Part shown: piece by piece, positions 32,325 through 41,673 of the stretch
Numbering within the stretch: position 1 is the stretch's first letter
Layout: the number at the start of each line of letters is the position of its first letter
Assembly (NCBI RefSeq): GCF_006716695.1
Contig: NZ_VFPN01000001.1
Coordinates: forward strand, 682,001 to 746,000
DNA from: Klugiella xanthotipulae
Lineage (GTDB): Bacteria > Actinomycetota > Actinomycetes > Actinomycetales > Microbacteriaceae
Direction: 5' to 3'
Length of the DNA: 64,000 nt
Program-made: the position numbers and the translations under genes
The notes under the pieces: generated by a model
Told to the model about the DNA's origin: nothing
Databases searched by the model: none
Seen by the model: the letters and a program-made list of their open reading frames with translations, nothing else

Positions 32325-33929
32325 ATGACGACTCACCCCGGCCCCGCTCAGCCCGACCACACCCCCACATCCCCGGTCACTATCGACCTCGACCCGGGCA
32401 GCCAACCCCTAGCCCACGCCCCCGCAGGCCTCGACCCGCGGCACGCCCGCGCTGTTCCCGAGGCGGCAGACCCGCACGCGCACCCCACCACCGACTTTCG
32501 CACCGACCTGGAGCGGCTCCGATTCTCCCCCTACTTCTCACGACTGTCGGCCGTAACGCAGGTGATACCACAGGCAAATGTGGGGCCGGTCATCCACAAC
32601 CGGCTCACGCACACGATCAAGGTCGCCTCGGTGGCGCGCACGATCGCGGTGGGGCTGCAGGCCGACACGGGGCAGGCCGGCGATATCCTCCGGGCCCTCG
32701 GCGGCTGCGACCCCATCGTGGTGCAGGCGGCGGCGAGCGCCCACGACCTCGGGCATCCCCCGTTCGGTCACCTCGGCGAGCGGGTGCTCGACCGGGTGGC
32801 CCGCGAGCGGTTGGGGCTACCGGAGGGCTTCGAGGGAAACGCGCAGACCTTCCGCATCCTCACCGAGCTTGACACCCACGGGGCCGCGCAGCCAGGCCTC
32901 AACCTCACCTCAGCCGTGCGGGCCGCCGTGCTCAAGTATCCGTGGACGCGGCTCGAATGGCGCGACAACTTCACCGAGCTTCCCCCACACGAACGGCCCC
33001 ACGGAGTGGGCGAGGTGACCCCGACGGGGGCCCACAAGTTCTCCGTCTACGGTCTGCACGCCCGCGAGGTCGCGACGGTGCGCGCCGCCTACCCCGCCAT
33101 CGGGCCGTGGCAACAGACGGTGGAGTGCCAGGTGATGGATATCGCCGACGATATCGCGTACTCAATTCACGACCTCGACGACTTTTATCGCGCGGGGGTG
33201 TTGCAGCAGGCCTCCGTCTCGGCCGAACTGCGCACCTGGCTGCGCGACCAAACGCTCCTGGCCCGCACCCCCCTCGCCGACCTCACCGCGCGCCCCCGGG
33301 ACCCGGGCAACTCACTGGAGTTGCTGCGCCGCCGGATCGTCTCCCGGGATGCCTGGATCGCCAACGACGATGCCTTCCGCGCCGCGGTGGAGCGGGTCAA
33401 CGAGGAACTGGTGGATGACCTCCTCGCGGTCCCCTTCGACGGCGGCATCGCCACCGAGCGTTCACTCTCCGCCTTCATTCGCAGCTGGCTCGACCGGTTC
33501 CAACGTTCCATCGTGGTCGATCCTGCGCCGCAGGTGCGCAGTGGTCACGTACGCCTGGAGCGGCAGGCCTGGCACGACGTGATTGTGCTCAAATTTGTGC
33601 ACACCCGCTTCGTGCTCGACAACCCCGACCTCGCCACCGCCCAGCGCGGGCAGGCGCACCTGATGGAGGTGCTTGTCCTCGGGCTGGAGGAGTGGCTCAC
33701 CGACCGCAACGATGTTGGTCGCGCCCCGCGCCGCCTCATCGAGTCCGCCGAGGCGACAACGGAAAGCTACCGGCACCTCCGCGCGGATTCCCCCGAACTA
33801 TTGAGTGGCCCCACGGATGACGAGAGCATCCAGCGCCGAGGCCGGGGCCGGGCCGTGATCGACTACGTGGCGTCGCTCACCGACGCCCAGGCCATCTCAA
33901 TGGCGGGCCTGATTCGGGGGGTGGGATAG
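32325..33929 (+). CDS. dgt: dGTPase (deoxyguanosinetriphosphate triphosphohydrolase-like)
   Basis: A 534-residue HD-domain enzyme that hydrolyses dNTPs to nucleosides and triphosphate and helps to control the nucleotide pool. HD metal ligands are visible: H in NRLTHTIKVASVARTIAVG, HD in ASAHDLGHPPFGHLGE and D in DIADDIAYSIHDLDDF. The first 60 residues are a proline- and histidine-rich extension (PGPAQPDHTPTSPVTIDLD) longer than usual. AAGGAGACACC precedes the ATG. The 256-bp gap between the IS and this gene holds a possible TAGGCT -10 box and no gene. Confidence 0.9.
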   Translation: MTTHPGPAQPDHTPTSPVTIDLDPGSQPLAHAPAGLDPRHARAVPEAADPHAHPTTDFRTDLERLRFSPYFSRLSAVTQVIPQANVGPVIHNRLTHTIKVASVARTIAVGLQADTGQAGDILRALGGCDPIVVQAAASAHDLGHPPFGHLGERVLDRVARERLGLPEGFEGNAQTFRILTELDTHGAAQPGLNLTSAVRAAVLKYPWTRLEWRDNFTELPPHERPHGVGEVTPTGAHKFSVYGLHAREVATVRAAYPAIGPWQQTVECQVMDIADDIAYSIHDLDDFYRAGVLQQASVSAELRTWLRDQTLLARTPLADLTARPRDPGNSLELLRRRIVSRDAWIANDDAFRAAVERVNEELVDDLLAVPFDGGIATERSLSAFIRSWLDRFQRSIVVDPAPQVRSGHVRLERQAWHDVIVLKFVHTRFVLDNPDLATAQRGQAHLMEVLVLGLEEWLTDRNDVGRAPRRLIESAEATTESYRHLRADSPELLSGPTDDESIQRRGRGRAVIDYVASLTDAQAISMAGLIRGVG

Positions 33930-34077
33930 CTTTTCCCCCGGGTGGGATGTCCACCCAGAAGCAGGGCGTCGCTGAGCGCCACAGAGAAAACACAGAGAAA
34001 ATCTGACGGACGGCAGCGGGTGTGCGGATACGCGCGCGTACCCAAACGTCAACGCAATTTCTGCGTGGAGGAGCACC

Positions 34078-34686
34078 CTAGCTCAGGATAAACTGCCGCG
34101 TATCCGCCGACTCAATCCCGGCGAGCGAGGCGGTCAGGTGGTACGAGACCCCCGCTGCGGGCACCACCTCGCGGTCGGTGCCACACGTATCGGGGCCGCT
34201 ACGGGTACGATCCCAGGCAAAGGGCGTACTCGTGATCGGCTTACCGGGTTCGAGCAGGATGATGTTGTCGGTGGCATCCTGCTGGCAGTCCGTGGACACC
34301 CAGTAGATCTCCGTACCGCTCGTGATCGTGAAGACCATAGCCCGGGTACCCGCGTTAATGCTGCACGCCGTCGTCCCGGTGTTGGTGACGCTCAGGGAGA
34401 GCATCGGCTTGGCATCCGGCGCGTACGTGGTCGCGTCGGTGATGGGGGTCACGGCGACCTGGGTGCCGGAGCACTCGGCGGTCCCCTCCGCCTCTGCGTC
34501 CGCCGCCGGGGTCGTCGTTGTCGGGACTGATGACGGCTGAACCTCAGCGCTGGCACCGGGGCGCACCACAATCAGCACGATCGCAACAATCACCGCAACC
34601 AGACCGGCCAAAACCAGCAGCCTGCGACGCAGGTACACATTGGTGGCTGGCGGCCCACCCGGGTTCGCGGAGGAAGACATGACCAT
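34078..34686 (-). CDS. membrane-anchored extracytoplasmic protein
   Basis: A 202-residue protein with one N-terminal membrane anchor (LLVLAGLVAVIVAIVLIVV, residues about 24-42). A threonine/proline/alanine linker follows, then an extracytoplasmic domain of about 130 residues with four cysteines. The domain is beta-rich (MLSLSVTNTGTTACSINAGTRAMVFTI), similar to DUF4232-like domains in actinobacteria. A second ATG at 34680 is an equally possible start. Function is unknown. The 148-bp gap from dgt to this gene's end shows no gene. Confidence 0.65.
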   Translation of the reverse strand: MVMSSSANPGGPPATNVYLRRRLLVLAGLVAVIVAIVLIVVRPGASAEVQPSSVPTTTTPAADAEAEGTAECSGTQVAVTPITDATTYAPDAKPMLSLSVTNTGTTACSINAGTRAMVFTITSGTEIYWVSTDCQQDATDNIILLEPGKPITSTPFAWDRTRSGPDTCGTDREVVPAAGVSYHLTASLAGIESADTRQFILS

Positions 34687-34740
34687 AATCTAGCGAGAGT
34701 CCGGCGAAATCGCCTCAAGACACGACGAATCTGCCCGGTC

Positions 34741-35265
34741 TCACAGGTGCTTGATCATGCGCGTATTGCCGAGCGTATTCGGTTTCACCCGGGCGAGCTC
34801 CAGAAACTCGGCGATACCCTCATCGGGCGAGCGCACCAGTTCGGAGTAGAGCGCGGGGTCAAGGAGCACATCCTCGGCAACCCCCGGCACCACACCAAAC
34901 CCATTGCGGCTAAAGAAATTAACCTCAAAGGTGAGACAGAATAGTCGGCTCAGGCCCAGCGCCCGGGCGTTCTCCTCCAGCGCGGCGAGCAGTTGTCGGC
35001 CCACACCGCGACCGAGGGCACCGGGGGCCACCGCGAGGGTGCGCACCTCACCCAGGTCTGCCCACATCACGTGGAGCGCCCCGCAACCAACAACCTCGCC
35101 ATCCGCCGCCTCGGCAATGCAGAACTCCTGCACCGACTCGTAGAGCACAACGGTTTCTTTCCCCAGCAGGATGCGCTGCTCAATGAGCGGGGCGATCAGC
35201 CGCTGGATGTGGGGGATGTCGGAGGTGCGGGCGCGGCGAACCGAAACCAGCGTCTTATCCGTCAT
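34741..35265 (-). CDS. amino-acid N-acetyltransferase (ArgA-like GNAT)
   Basis: A 174-residue GNAT enzyme. The acetyl-CoA site is seen in VRTLAVAPGALGRGVGRQLL (Q/R-x-x-G-x-G/A). Short stand-alone GNAT proteins with the beginning RRARTSDIPHIQRLIAPL and the segment LFCLTFEVNFFSRNGF act as N-acetylglutamate synthases in actinobacteria (first step of arginine synthesis). That role is the best match. The gene is not next to other arg genes. A different small-molecule acetyltransferase remains possible. Confidence 0.75.
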   Translation of the reverse strand: MTDKTLVSVRRARTSDIPHIQRLIAPLIEQRILLGKETVVLYESVQEFCIAEAADGEVVGCGALHVMWADLGEVRTLAVAPGALGRGVGRQLLAALEENARALGLSRLFCLTFEVNFFSRNGFGVVPGVAEDVLLDPALYSELVRSPDEGIAEFLELARVKPNTLGNTRMIKHL

Positions 35266-35360
35266 CCTGCCACTGTACAGGGCGATTAACCCACATCGGG
35301 CACCACCCGCCCCGGCGGAAGCCGGTGGATAGTGCCCGATGGTGTTCGGCTCGGTATCGC

Positions 35361-37889
35361 CTAGGAGACTTCACCCAGCGTGGCCGCGGTGGATGCCGCA
35401 GCCGCGGCCGAGGAGGCCACGGTTGATCCGGTGCCGCCCGCGCTCTCACGCGACACGGTCTCAAAGGTGAACTGGCCCGCCACAAAATCGACCTTCACAT
35501 GATCGCCCGCGACGAGTTCACCGTTGAGGATCTTCTCACTGAGCTTGTCCTCCACCTCGTGCTGAACGGCGCGGCGCAGCGGCCGGGCACCCAGCGCGGG
35601 ATCGAAGCCCACCTCAATGAGGCGCTGCTTAGCCGGAACCGCAATCTCGATGGACATATCGCGGTCGAGCATCCGGTCGCGCAGACGGGCCACAAAGAGG
35701 TCCACAATCTGCAACAGCTCGGCCGGGTTCAGCTGCGGGAAGACGATGACATCGTCCACCCGGTTGAGGAACTCGGGCTTGAAGTGCTTCTTGAGCTCCT
35801 CGTTAACCTTGCCCTTCATCTGGCTGTAGTCGGTGGCGCTGTCACCCTCCAACTGGAAGCCAACCGGGCCACCGGCAATGTCGCGAGCACCCAGGTTGGT
35901 GGTCATGATGATGACGGTGTTCTTGAAGTCAACAACGCGACCCTGGCCGTCCGTGAGTCGCCCCTCCTCCAGAATTTGCAGGAGCGAGTTGAAGATGTCC
36001 GGGTGGGCCTTCTCAATCTCGTCAAAGAGGACCACGCTAAACGGCTTGCGGCGCACCTTCTCGGTGAGCTGGCCGCCCTCCTCAAAGCCGACAAACCCGG
36101 GAGGGGCCCCAAAGAGGCGGGAGACGGTGTGCTTCTCGCCGTACTCCGACATGTCGAGCGAGATCATGGCGTCCTCGTCGTCGAACAGGAACTCCGCGAG
36201 GGCCTTCGCCAGCTCGGTCTTACCCACGCCCGTGGGACCGGCGAAGATGAACGAACCGCTGGGGCGCTTCGGGTCTTTCAGGCCCGCGCGCTGGCGGCGG
36301 ATGGTGCGGGCGAGGGCCGAAATCGCCTCGTCCTGGCCGATCACGCGCTGGTGCAGGGCCTTCTCCATGAAGACGAGTCGCGAGGACTCCTCCTCGGTGA
36401 GCTTAAAGACCGGGATACCCGTGGCCTGGGCCAGCACCTCGGCGATGAGTCCCTCATCCACCTCGGCCGTCGTCTGGACATCCCCGGCACGCCACTGCTT
36501 CTCCAGCCGCAACCGCTCGCCCAGAAGCTTCTTCTCCTCGTCGCGCAGGGAGGCGGCCTTCTCGAAGTCCTGGCCCTCGATGGCGGCCTCCTTCTGCTGG
36601 CGCACCGCGGCAATCTTCTCGTCAAACTCGCGCAGCTCGGGCGGCGAGGACAGGATCGACAGGCGCAGACGCGCACCGGCCTCATCAATCAGGTCGATAG
36701 CCTTGTCCGGCAGGAAGCGGTCGCTCACGTAGCGGTCGGCCAGATTGGCCGCGGCCACAATGGCACCATCGGTGATCGACACCTTGTGGAAGGCCTCGTA
36801 CTTGTCGCGCAGGCCCTTCAGGATGTTGATCGTGTGCGGCAGGCTCGGCTCGGCCACCTGGATGGACTGGAAGCGGCGCTCCAGGGCGGCATCCTTCTCA
36901 AAATGCTTGCGGTACTCGTCGAGGGTGGTCGCCCCAATCGTTTGCAGCTCGCCACGGGCCAGCAGAGGCTTGAGGATACTCGCCGCATCAATTGCACCCT
37001 CGGCGGCACCGGCACCCACGAGCGTGTGGATCTCGTCAATGAAGACAATGATGTCGCCCCGCGTCTTAATCTCCTTGGTGACCTTCTTGAGGCGCTCCTC
37101 GAAGTCGCCGCGGTAACGACTACCGGCAATCAATGACCCCAGGTCGAGCGAGTAGAGCTGCTTATCCTTGAGCGTCTCGGGCACATCGCCCTTGACGATG
37201 GCCTGGGCAAGGCCCTCCACAACGGCGGTCTTACCCACACCGGGCTCACCGATCAGGACGGGGTTGTTCTTGGAACGGCGCGACAGAATCTGCATGACCC
37301 GCTCCACCTCTTTTTCGCGGCCGATCACAGGATCAAGCTTGCCCTCGCGTGCGGCACTCGTCAGGTTGCGGCCAAACTGGTCAAGCACCTGCGAGTTCTT
37401 GTCGCTGCCCGTGGGTTCCTGTCCGCCGACGGCGACGGACTCCTTGCCGCTCTGGTATCCGCTCAGTAGCTGAATAACCGTCTGGCGCACGCGGTTGAGG
37501 TCCGCGCCCAACTTGACGAGAACCTGGGCGGCAACACCCTCACCCTCGCGGATCAGGCCCAGCAGAATGTGCTCGGTGCCAATGTAGTTGTGGCCCAGCT
37601 GAAGCGCCTCACGCAGGCTGAGCTCCAGCACCTTCTTGGCGCGAGGAGTAAAAGGGATGTGCCCGGTGGGCTGCTGCTGGCCGGTGCCGATGATGTCGGT
37701 CACCTGCTCGCGCACCGCATCCAGCGAAATGCCGAGAGACTCCAGCGCCTTCGCAGCAACGCCCTCACCCTCGTGGATCAACCCGAGCAGAATGTGCTCG
37801 GTGCCAATGTAGTTGTGGTTGAGCATTTTGGCTTCTTCTTGAGCCAAAACGACCACTCGACGCGCACGGTCGGTAAATCTTTCAAACAT
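35361..37889 (-). CDS. clpC: ATP-dependent Clp protease ATP-binding subunit ClpC
   Basis: An 842-residue Hsp100 unfoldase that feeds substrates to ClpP. Two N-terminal Clp_N repeats (residues about 1-145) precede an AAA+ D1 module with GEPGVGKT. A middle domain with a UVR-like helix ([31 protein letters not shown]) and a D2 module with GPTGVGKTE follow. Walker B-type sites are [12 protein letters not shown] and [13 protein letters not shown]. The C-terminal tail is serine- and alanine-rich. ATG 37889 has a GGAGCGACC site just before it. A ClgR-like palindrome lies 75-93 bases upstream. Confidence 0.95.
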   Translation of the reverse strand: MFERFTDRARRVVVLAQEEAKMLNHNYIGTEHILLGLIHEGEGVAAKALESLGISLDAVREQVTDIIGTGQQQPTGHIPFTPRAKKVLELSLREALQLGHNYIGTEHILLGLIREGEGVAAQVLVKLGADLNRVRQTVIQLLSGYQSGKESVAVGGQEPTGSDKNSQVLDQFGRNLTSAAREGKLDPVIGREKEVERVMQILSRRSKNNPVLIGEPGVGKTAVVEGLAQAIVKGDVPETLKDKQLYSLDLGSLIAGSRYRGDFEERLKKVTKEIKTRGDIIVFIDEIHTLVGAGAAEGAIDAASILKPLLARGELQTIGATTLDEYRKHFEKDAALERRFQSIQVAEPSLPHTINILKGLRDKYEAFHKVSITDGAIVAAANLADRYVSDRFLPDKAIDLIDEAGARLRLSILSSPPELREFDEKIAAVRQQKEAAIEGQDFEKAASLRDEEKKLLGERLRLEKQWRAGDVQTTAEVDEGLIAEVLAQATGIPVFKLTEEESSRLVFMEKALHQRVIGQDEAISALARTIRRQRAGLKDPKRPSGSFIFAGPTGVGKTELAKALAEFLFDDEDAMISLDMSEYGEKHTVSRLFGAPPGFVGFEEGGQLTEKVRRKPFSVVLFDEIEKAHPDIFNSLLQILEEGRLTDGQGRVVDFKNTVIIMTTNLGARDIAGGPVGFQLEGDSATDYSQMKGKVNEELKKHFKPEFLNRVDDVIVFPQLNPAELLQIVDLFVARLRDRMLDRDMSIEIAVPAKQRLIEVGFDPALGARPLRRAVQHEVEDKLSEKILNGELVAGDHVKVDFVAGQFTFETVSRESAGGTGSTVASSAAAAASTAATLGEVS

Positions 37890-37963
37890 TGGTCGCTCCT
37901 CACAGGTCGGGCAGTTGGGGCCTTGCTATAGAGAGTAACCACGGATGCTCGAAAATATACAGA

Positions 37964-37982
37964 TGTTCGCCGTCGGCGTTAC
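37964..37982 (-). promoter_or_regulatory. possible ClgR operator upstream of clpC
   Basis: TGTTCGCCGTCGGCGTTAC contains CGC-N5-GCG in an imperfect palindrome. This matches the known ClgR consensus (WNNWCGCYNANRGCGWWS) at most but not all positions. ClgR activates clpC and clpP in actinobacteria (established). Its location, 75 bp before the start codon, would suit an activator site. Confidence 0.4.
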
Positions 37983-38227
37983 GGGAGACGGTGACTACCC
38001 GCACGATGAGGGCTGGCACACCCCGGAGCATAATGACGGACAAGGTGTGCGTTAATAGAGTGGAAGAATTGATGGTGCACTCGCCACCATCGGGGGCCGT
38101 ATCCGAAGGGGATCCGGTCGCAGCTGAAAGTACGCCACAACAGTTCCGCCGTTCGGGCACGGAACAGGAAACTGCAGGTCTTTCGGGTTAGGGTGGGCAG
38201 GAAACGGCGCGCAACGAGAGGTGTGTC

Positions 38228-39232
38228 ATGGGTAACACGGAGGCGAAGCCTCAGGAGGTCGCCGACCGGGTGGGGCAGCGATCATCAACTATCCGCGCCT
38301 CCGGCGCAGTCACCATCATTGAGGCCCGCAACGTCCCGCTCGGCGGCGTGCGCGCCATGACCGTGCGGCGCACCCTCCCCCACCGCGAGCGCAGCACCAT
38401 CGGTGCCTGGTGCTTCGCCGACCACTACGGGCCCGACGACCTCACCGCCGGGCCGGGGATGGTCGTCCCGCCGCATCCCCACACCGGCCTACAGACCGTG
38501 AGTTGGCTCTTCAGCGGCGAAATCGAGCACCGCGACAGCACCGGCAGCCACGAGATGGTGCGACCCGGCGAGCTCAACCTGATGACCGCGGGCCGCGGTA
38601 TCAGCCACTCCGAGGTCTCCACCGACGCCGAACGTTACCTCCACGGCGTGCAGTTGTGGACCGTCCTACCGGATGCCTCCCGACGGGTCGCCGCCCACTT
38701 TGAGCACCACACCATCCCCGCCGTGCACTACGGGCAGGCCACCCTGCTGGTGTTTATGGGACAGCTGGCCGGGTTCAGCAGCCCAGCCACCACCTACAGC
38801 CCGCTCGTCGGGGCCGAGATTCGCCTGCCAGCCAACGCCGATGTGGTCATCCCCGTGCAGGCCGGGTTCGAACACGGGGTGCTCGTGGACGAGGGAGAAG
38901 TTCGCCTCAACGCCACCGAGATCCCGCGCCGTGCGCTCGGCATCGTAGCCCCCGGTTTCCGCACCCTGCAACTGCGCAGCGGCGACGCACCCGCGCGCAT
39001 CATCCTGCTAGGTGGCGAACCGCTCAACGAGAGCATCGTGATGTGGTGGAACTTCATCGCGCGCAGCCACGAGGAAATCGTCGAGATGCGCGCCCAGTGG
39101 CAGGTGGAGGTAGTGGGCTCCAACGGACGCCCCGACCCGCGCGGCCGCTACGGCGTCGTCGCCGGATACCCGGGGAAGCCCCTCCCCGCACCCGCCACGC
39201 CCATGTCTCGGCTCAAACCGCGACGGCAGTAA
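38228..39232 (+). CDS. pirin family protein
   Basis: A 334-residue bicupin protein of the pirin family. Metal ligands are recognisable in the first cupin: VPPHPHTGLQTVSWLFSGEIEHRDS (H-x-H and E/H) and ELNLMTAGRGISHSE. The pirin C-terminal domain is present (LLGGEPLNESIVMWWNFIARSHEE). Some pirins are quercetinases or redox sensors, so no exact reaction is claimed. The first 30 residues are an extension. It is divergent from clpC; the 338-bp gap between them holds the ClgR-like site and promoters but no gene. Confidence 0.88.
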   Translation: MGNTEAKPQEVADRVGQRSSTIRASGAVTIIEARNVPLGGVRAMTVRRTLPHRERSTIGAWCFADHYGPDDLTAGPGMVVPPHPHTGLQTVSWLFSGEIEHRDSTGSHEMVRPGELNLMTAGRGISHSEVSTDAERYLHGVQLWTVLPDASRRVAAHFEHHTIPAVHYGQATLLVFMGQLAGFSSPATTYSPLVGAEIRLPANADVVIPVQAGFEHGVLVDEGEVRLNATEIPRRALGIVAPGFRTLQLRSGDAPARIILLGGEPLNESIVMWWNFIARSHEEIVEMRAQWQVEVVGSNGRPDPRGRYGVVAGYPGKPLPAPATPMSRLKPRRQ

Positions 39233-39246
39233 CCCGGCACACGGGA

Positions 39247-39756
39247 CTAGGCGATCGGGTCGAGCGTGATGCGGGCATCCTGGCCGTCCTCCGTGGAGGC
39301 CAGGATCACGATGCTCACCGCCGACTGCGGGTCAATGTCGGCAGGGGTGTCCAGGGTCCAGGTGCGCGGCCCAAAATCGGCCGTGCAGACCTCCTGGGCG
39401 GACTCTCGAGTGGTGAGCGTCACGGTGTTACCCGCGCCCACCCTCACGCCCGTGACCTCCGGCAGGCAGGAGGAACTCCCAAATGTGGTCACACTGTACT
39501 GGGCACCGCCCGACTGCCACACCGCGAAGGGAGCGCCCAACACGTTGGGATCCTCAGCGTCGGAGTCCCCCGGGACGGAGTCGTCCCTGGGGTCGGGGGT
39601 GGCCGTCACCAGAACATCCGGACCGCCGGGCGAGGCCGTCACCGGCGGCGTGGGGGCGGCAGAGCCGCCCTGCGCGCATCCCGTCAGGGCAAGGACGAAG
39701 GCGGCGAGAACCACCGGAAACACCCGAATAGGTCGTCGTCGTGCTACACATTCCAT
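39247..39756 (-). CDS. lipoprotein of unknown function
   Basis: A 169-residue predicted lipoprotein. A basic start (MECVARRRPIR) and a hydrophobic stretch lead to the lipobox LALTGCAQ, with the lipidated cysteine near residue 28. The mature part begins with a glycine/proline/threonine linker and has a beta-like domain (QYSVTTFGSSSCLPEVTGVR). I chose ATG 39756 since the lipobox spacing fits; the longer frame adds 38 non-conserved residues. It converges on the pirin gene with a 14-bp gap. Confidence 0.65.
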   Translation of the reverse strand: MECVARRRPIRVFPVVLAAFVLALTGCAQGGSAAPTPPVTASPGGPDVLVTATPDPRDDSVPGDSDAEDPNVLGAPFAVWQSGGAQYSVTTFGSSSCLPEVTGVRVGAGNTVTLTTRESAQEVCTADFGPRTWTLDTPADIDPQSAVSIVILASTEDGQDARITLDPIA

Positions 39757-39881
39757 GCCAAAAACTGTAACGCGCCGCGCGGGGCTCCTCCCCCCGCCGC
39801 GGGCGGATGATCCCGGATTGTTATCCTCGTGGGACACCGGGATGCGACGGCTCGGCAGCAACCCGCTCACCGAAAGCCAGA

Positions 39882-41366
39882 CTATTGAAGGGCCGAGGTG
39901 AGCCGGGCCAGGTTATCGAGCATGGTGGACCAGATGGAGTGTCTGCGCCACTCCTCCCGCGTGAGCTCCCGAGAGTTGCTGCGATACCCCTCCACGATCT
40001 CATCGAGGGCGCGCACAAAAGACTCACCGTGCACCATCATCGAGACCTCCATATTGAGGCTGAACGAACGCATATCCATATTGCTCGACCCGACAACGGC
40101 CACCGCGTTATCAATCGTGAAGTGCTTAGAGTGCAGAATATACGGCGGGCGATACATAAAGATGCGCACACCCGTCTCCAACAGATCCTCGTAGTATGAG
40201 CGCTGGGCGTGGTAAACGAGGGCCTGGTCGCCCACCTCGGAGACAAAAATTTCCACCGAGACGCCCCGGGAGGTTGCTGCCTTCAGCGCGTACAGAATGG
40301 ATTCGTCGGGCACAAAGTAGGGGCTTGTGATGCTGATCCGCTCGGTAGCGTTGTAGAGCAGGGCCAGAAACATCTGAAGATTATTCTCGCCCGCAAACCC
40401 CGGACCGCTCGGCACCGCCTGACAGTCGAGGGTGGGGCCAGCGACCACAGGGGGATCCTCGTGAACCCAGTTGGCCAGGGAGTCGTTAGTCTCGGTGTAC
40501 CAGTCACCCAAGAAGATCGCGTTGAGGCCCGACACAATCGGACCCTCCACCCGCACCATGAGATCCTTCCAGGACAGACCGCGACGCCGATTGCTGCGCT
40601 TGTTGTAGCTGGAGTCAATCAGGTTCTGCGAGCCCATAAAGCCCACCTCACCATCCACGATCAGGATCTTGCGGTGGTTGCGTAGATCGGGCCGCTGGTA
40701 CTGGCCCCGCCACGGGCGCACCGGGAGCATCAGATCCCACTCCACGCCGATCTCGTCCAGTTTGCGCCGGGTGCGCAGGTAGCCCGGCGAACGGACGGAA
40801 GCGATGTGGTCGAGCAGCACGCGCACCGCGACGCCGCGCTCGACGGCATCCCGAAGCGCCTCAAAGAACACCCGGGTGGTGGGGTCGTAGGCGAGGATGT
40901 AAAACTGTACGTGCACATAGTGCCGGGAGTTACGCACGGCCTCGGCCATGCTGCGGATGGTCAACTCGTACTCCGTGAGCAGGGTGGCCCTATTGCCACC
41001 GGTGAGCGGGAGGGCACCCAGATTCTGACCCATGGCGGCCATCGCGGGGAGCCAGGGCGGCGCATCCTTCATATCACTGACCCGGTCGCTACCGGTTGTG
41101 GCCTCCGTGATCAGGCGGTTAATCTCGTCCTGCTTGCGACGGCGCGCGCGCGGCAGGCGGCGACTGCCGATGACGAGGAACAGGATAATGCCCACATAGG
41201 GGATAAAAAAGATGGCGAGTAGCCAGGCCATCCCCGAGGTGGGGCGGCGATTACGGGGTACCACGATGATCGCCACAACGCGGATGGCAAAATCGACCAC
41301 CAGAAGGGCCGTGGCCACCCACACCGAAAAGGTGGCCTCATCAAACCACGTCAACGGGTCTACCAC
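39882..41366 (-). CDS. cls: cardiolipin synthase
   Basis: A 494-residue phospholipase D family enzyme that joins two phosphatidylglycerol molecules to form cardiolipin at the membrane. Two N-terminal membrane segments (VWVATALLVVDFAIRVVAIIVV, AWLLAIFFIPYVGIILFLVIG) are followed by two HKD motifs. They are HRKILIVDGEVGFMGSQN (here N-H-R-K) and HSKHFTIDNAVAVVGSSN. It starts with GTG 41366 after GGGAGGGAGACC. It lies 39 bases after a small membrane protein gene and downstream of lysS on the same strand. Confidence 0.92.
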   Translation of the reverse strand: MVDPLTWFDEATFSVWVATALLVVDFAIRVVAIIVVPRNRRPTSGMAWLLAIFFIPYVGIILFLVIGSRRLPRARRRKQDEINRLITEATTGSDRVSDMKDAPPWLPAMAAMGQNLGALPLTGGNRATLLTEYELTIRSMAEAVRNSRHYVHVQFYILAYDPTTRVFFEALRDAVERGVAVRVLLDHIASVRSPGYLRTRRKLDEIGVEWDLMLPVRPWRGQYQRPDLRNHRKILIVDGEVGFMGSQNLIDSSYNKRSNRRRGLSWKDLMVRVEGPIVSGLNAIFLGDWYTETNDSLANWVHEDPPVVAGPTLDCQAVPSGPGFAGENNLQMFLALLYNATERISITSPYFVPDESILYALKAATSRGVSVEIFVSEVGDQALVYHAQRSYYEDLLETGVRIFMYRPPYILHSKHFTIDNAVAVVGSSNMDMRSFSLNMEVSMMVHGESFVRALDEIVEGYRSNSRELTREEWRRHSIWSTMLDNLARLTSALQ

Positions 41367-41405
41367 GGTCTCCCTCCCCCAGGATTGGTGCGCGTGCTCG
41401 GCCGT

Positions 41406-41642
41406 CTACTGCGCGGGAGAGGCGGGGGTACTCGTCTGCTCAACGGCGGCATCCGCCACTACCGGGGCGGCAGGGCGGGGCGGCAGGCCACGGCGCTGGC
41501 GCTCCTCGGCCTCAACCTTACTGAACGCCGCGCGCTCGGTACGGTCCACCCGGATAATAGCGCGGACGATGAACCAAAAGATTGCGCCCAGCAGGACCGT
41601 GGGCGTGATCGCCCAGAGCGCTGCCGTAAGTGTCTCTGACAT
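41406..41642 (-). CDS. small single-pass membrane protein
   Basis: A 78-residue protein with one membrane segment (LWAITPTVLLGAIFWFIVRAIIRV, residues about 9-32). A charged juxtamembrane helix and an alanine/proline-rich cytoplasmic tail follow. Such proteins are encoded between lysS and cls-like genes in related actinobacteria (recollection, not checked). Function unknown. ATTATGTC at its start follows GGAGG within the 31-bp lysS spacer. Confidence 0.65.
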   Translation of the reverse strand: MSETLTAALWAITPTVLLGAIFWFIVRAIIRVDRTERAAFSKVEAEERQRRGLPPRPAAPVVADAAVEQTSTPASPAQ

Positions 41643-41673
41643 AATCCTCCAAGAGTACCTGAGAAGCTCGAGA

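Noticed and set aside
35499-37136. A 545-residue plus-strand open frame
   Set aside because: Exact antisense of clpC; its leucine-, glycine- and arginine-rich composition and lack of motifs show it is a shadow.
39266-39901. A 211-residue plus-strand open frame overlapping the lipoprotein
   Set aside because: It is the antisense shadow of the lipoprotein gene, which has a clear lipobox and better composition.
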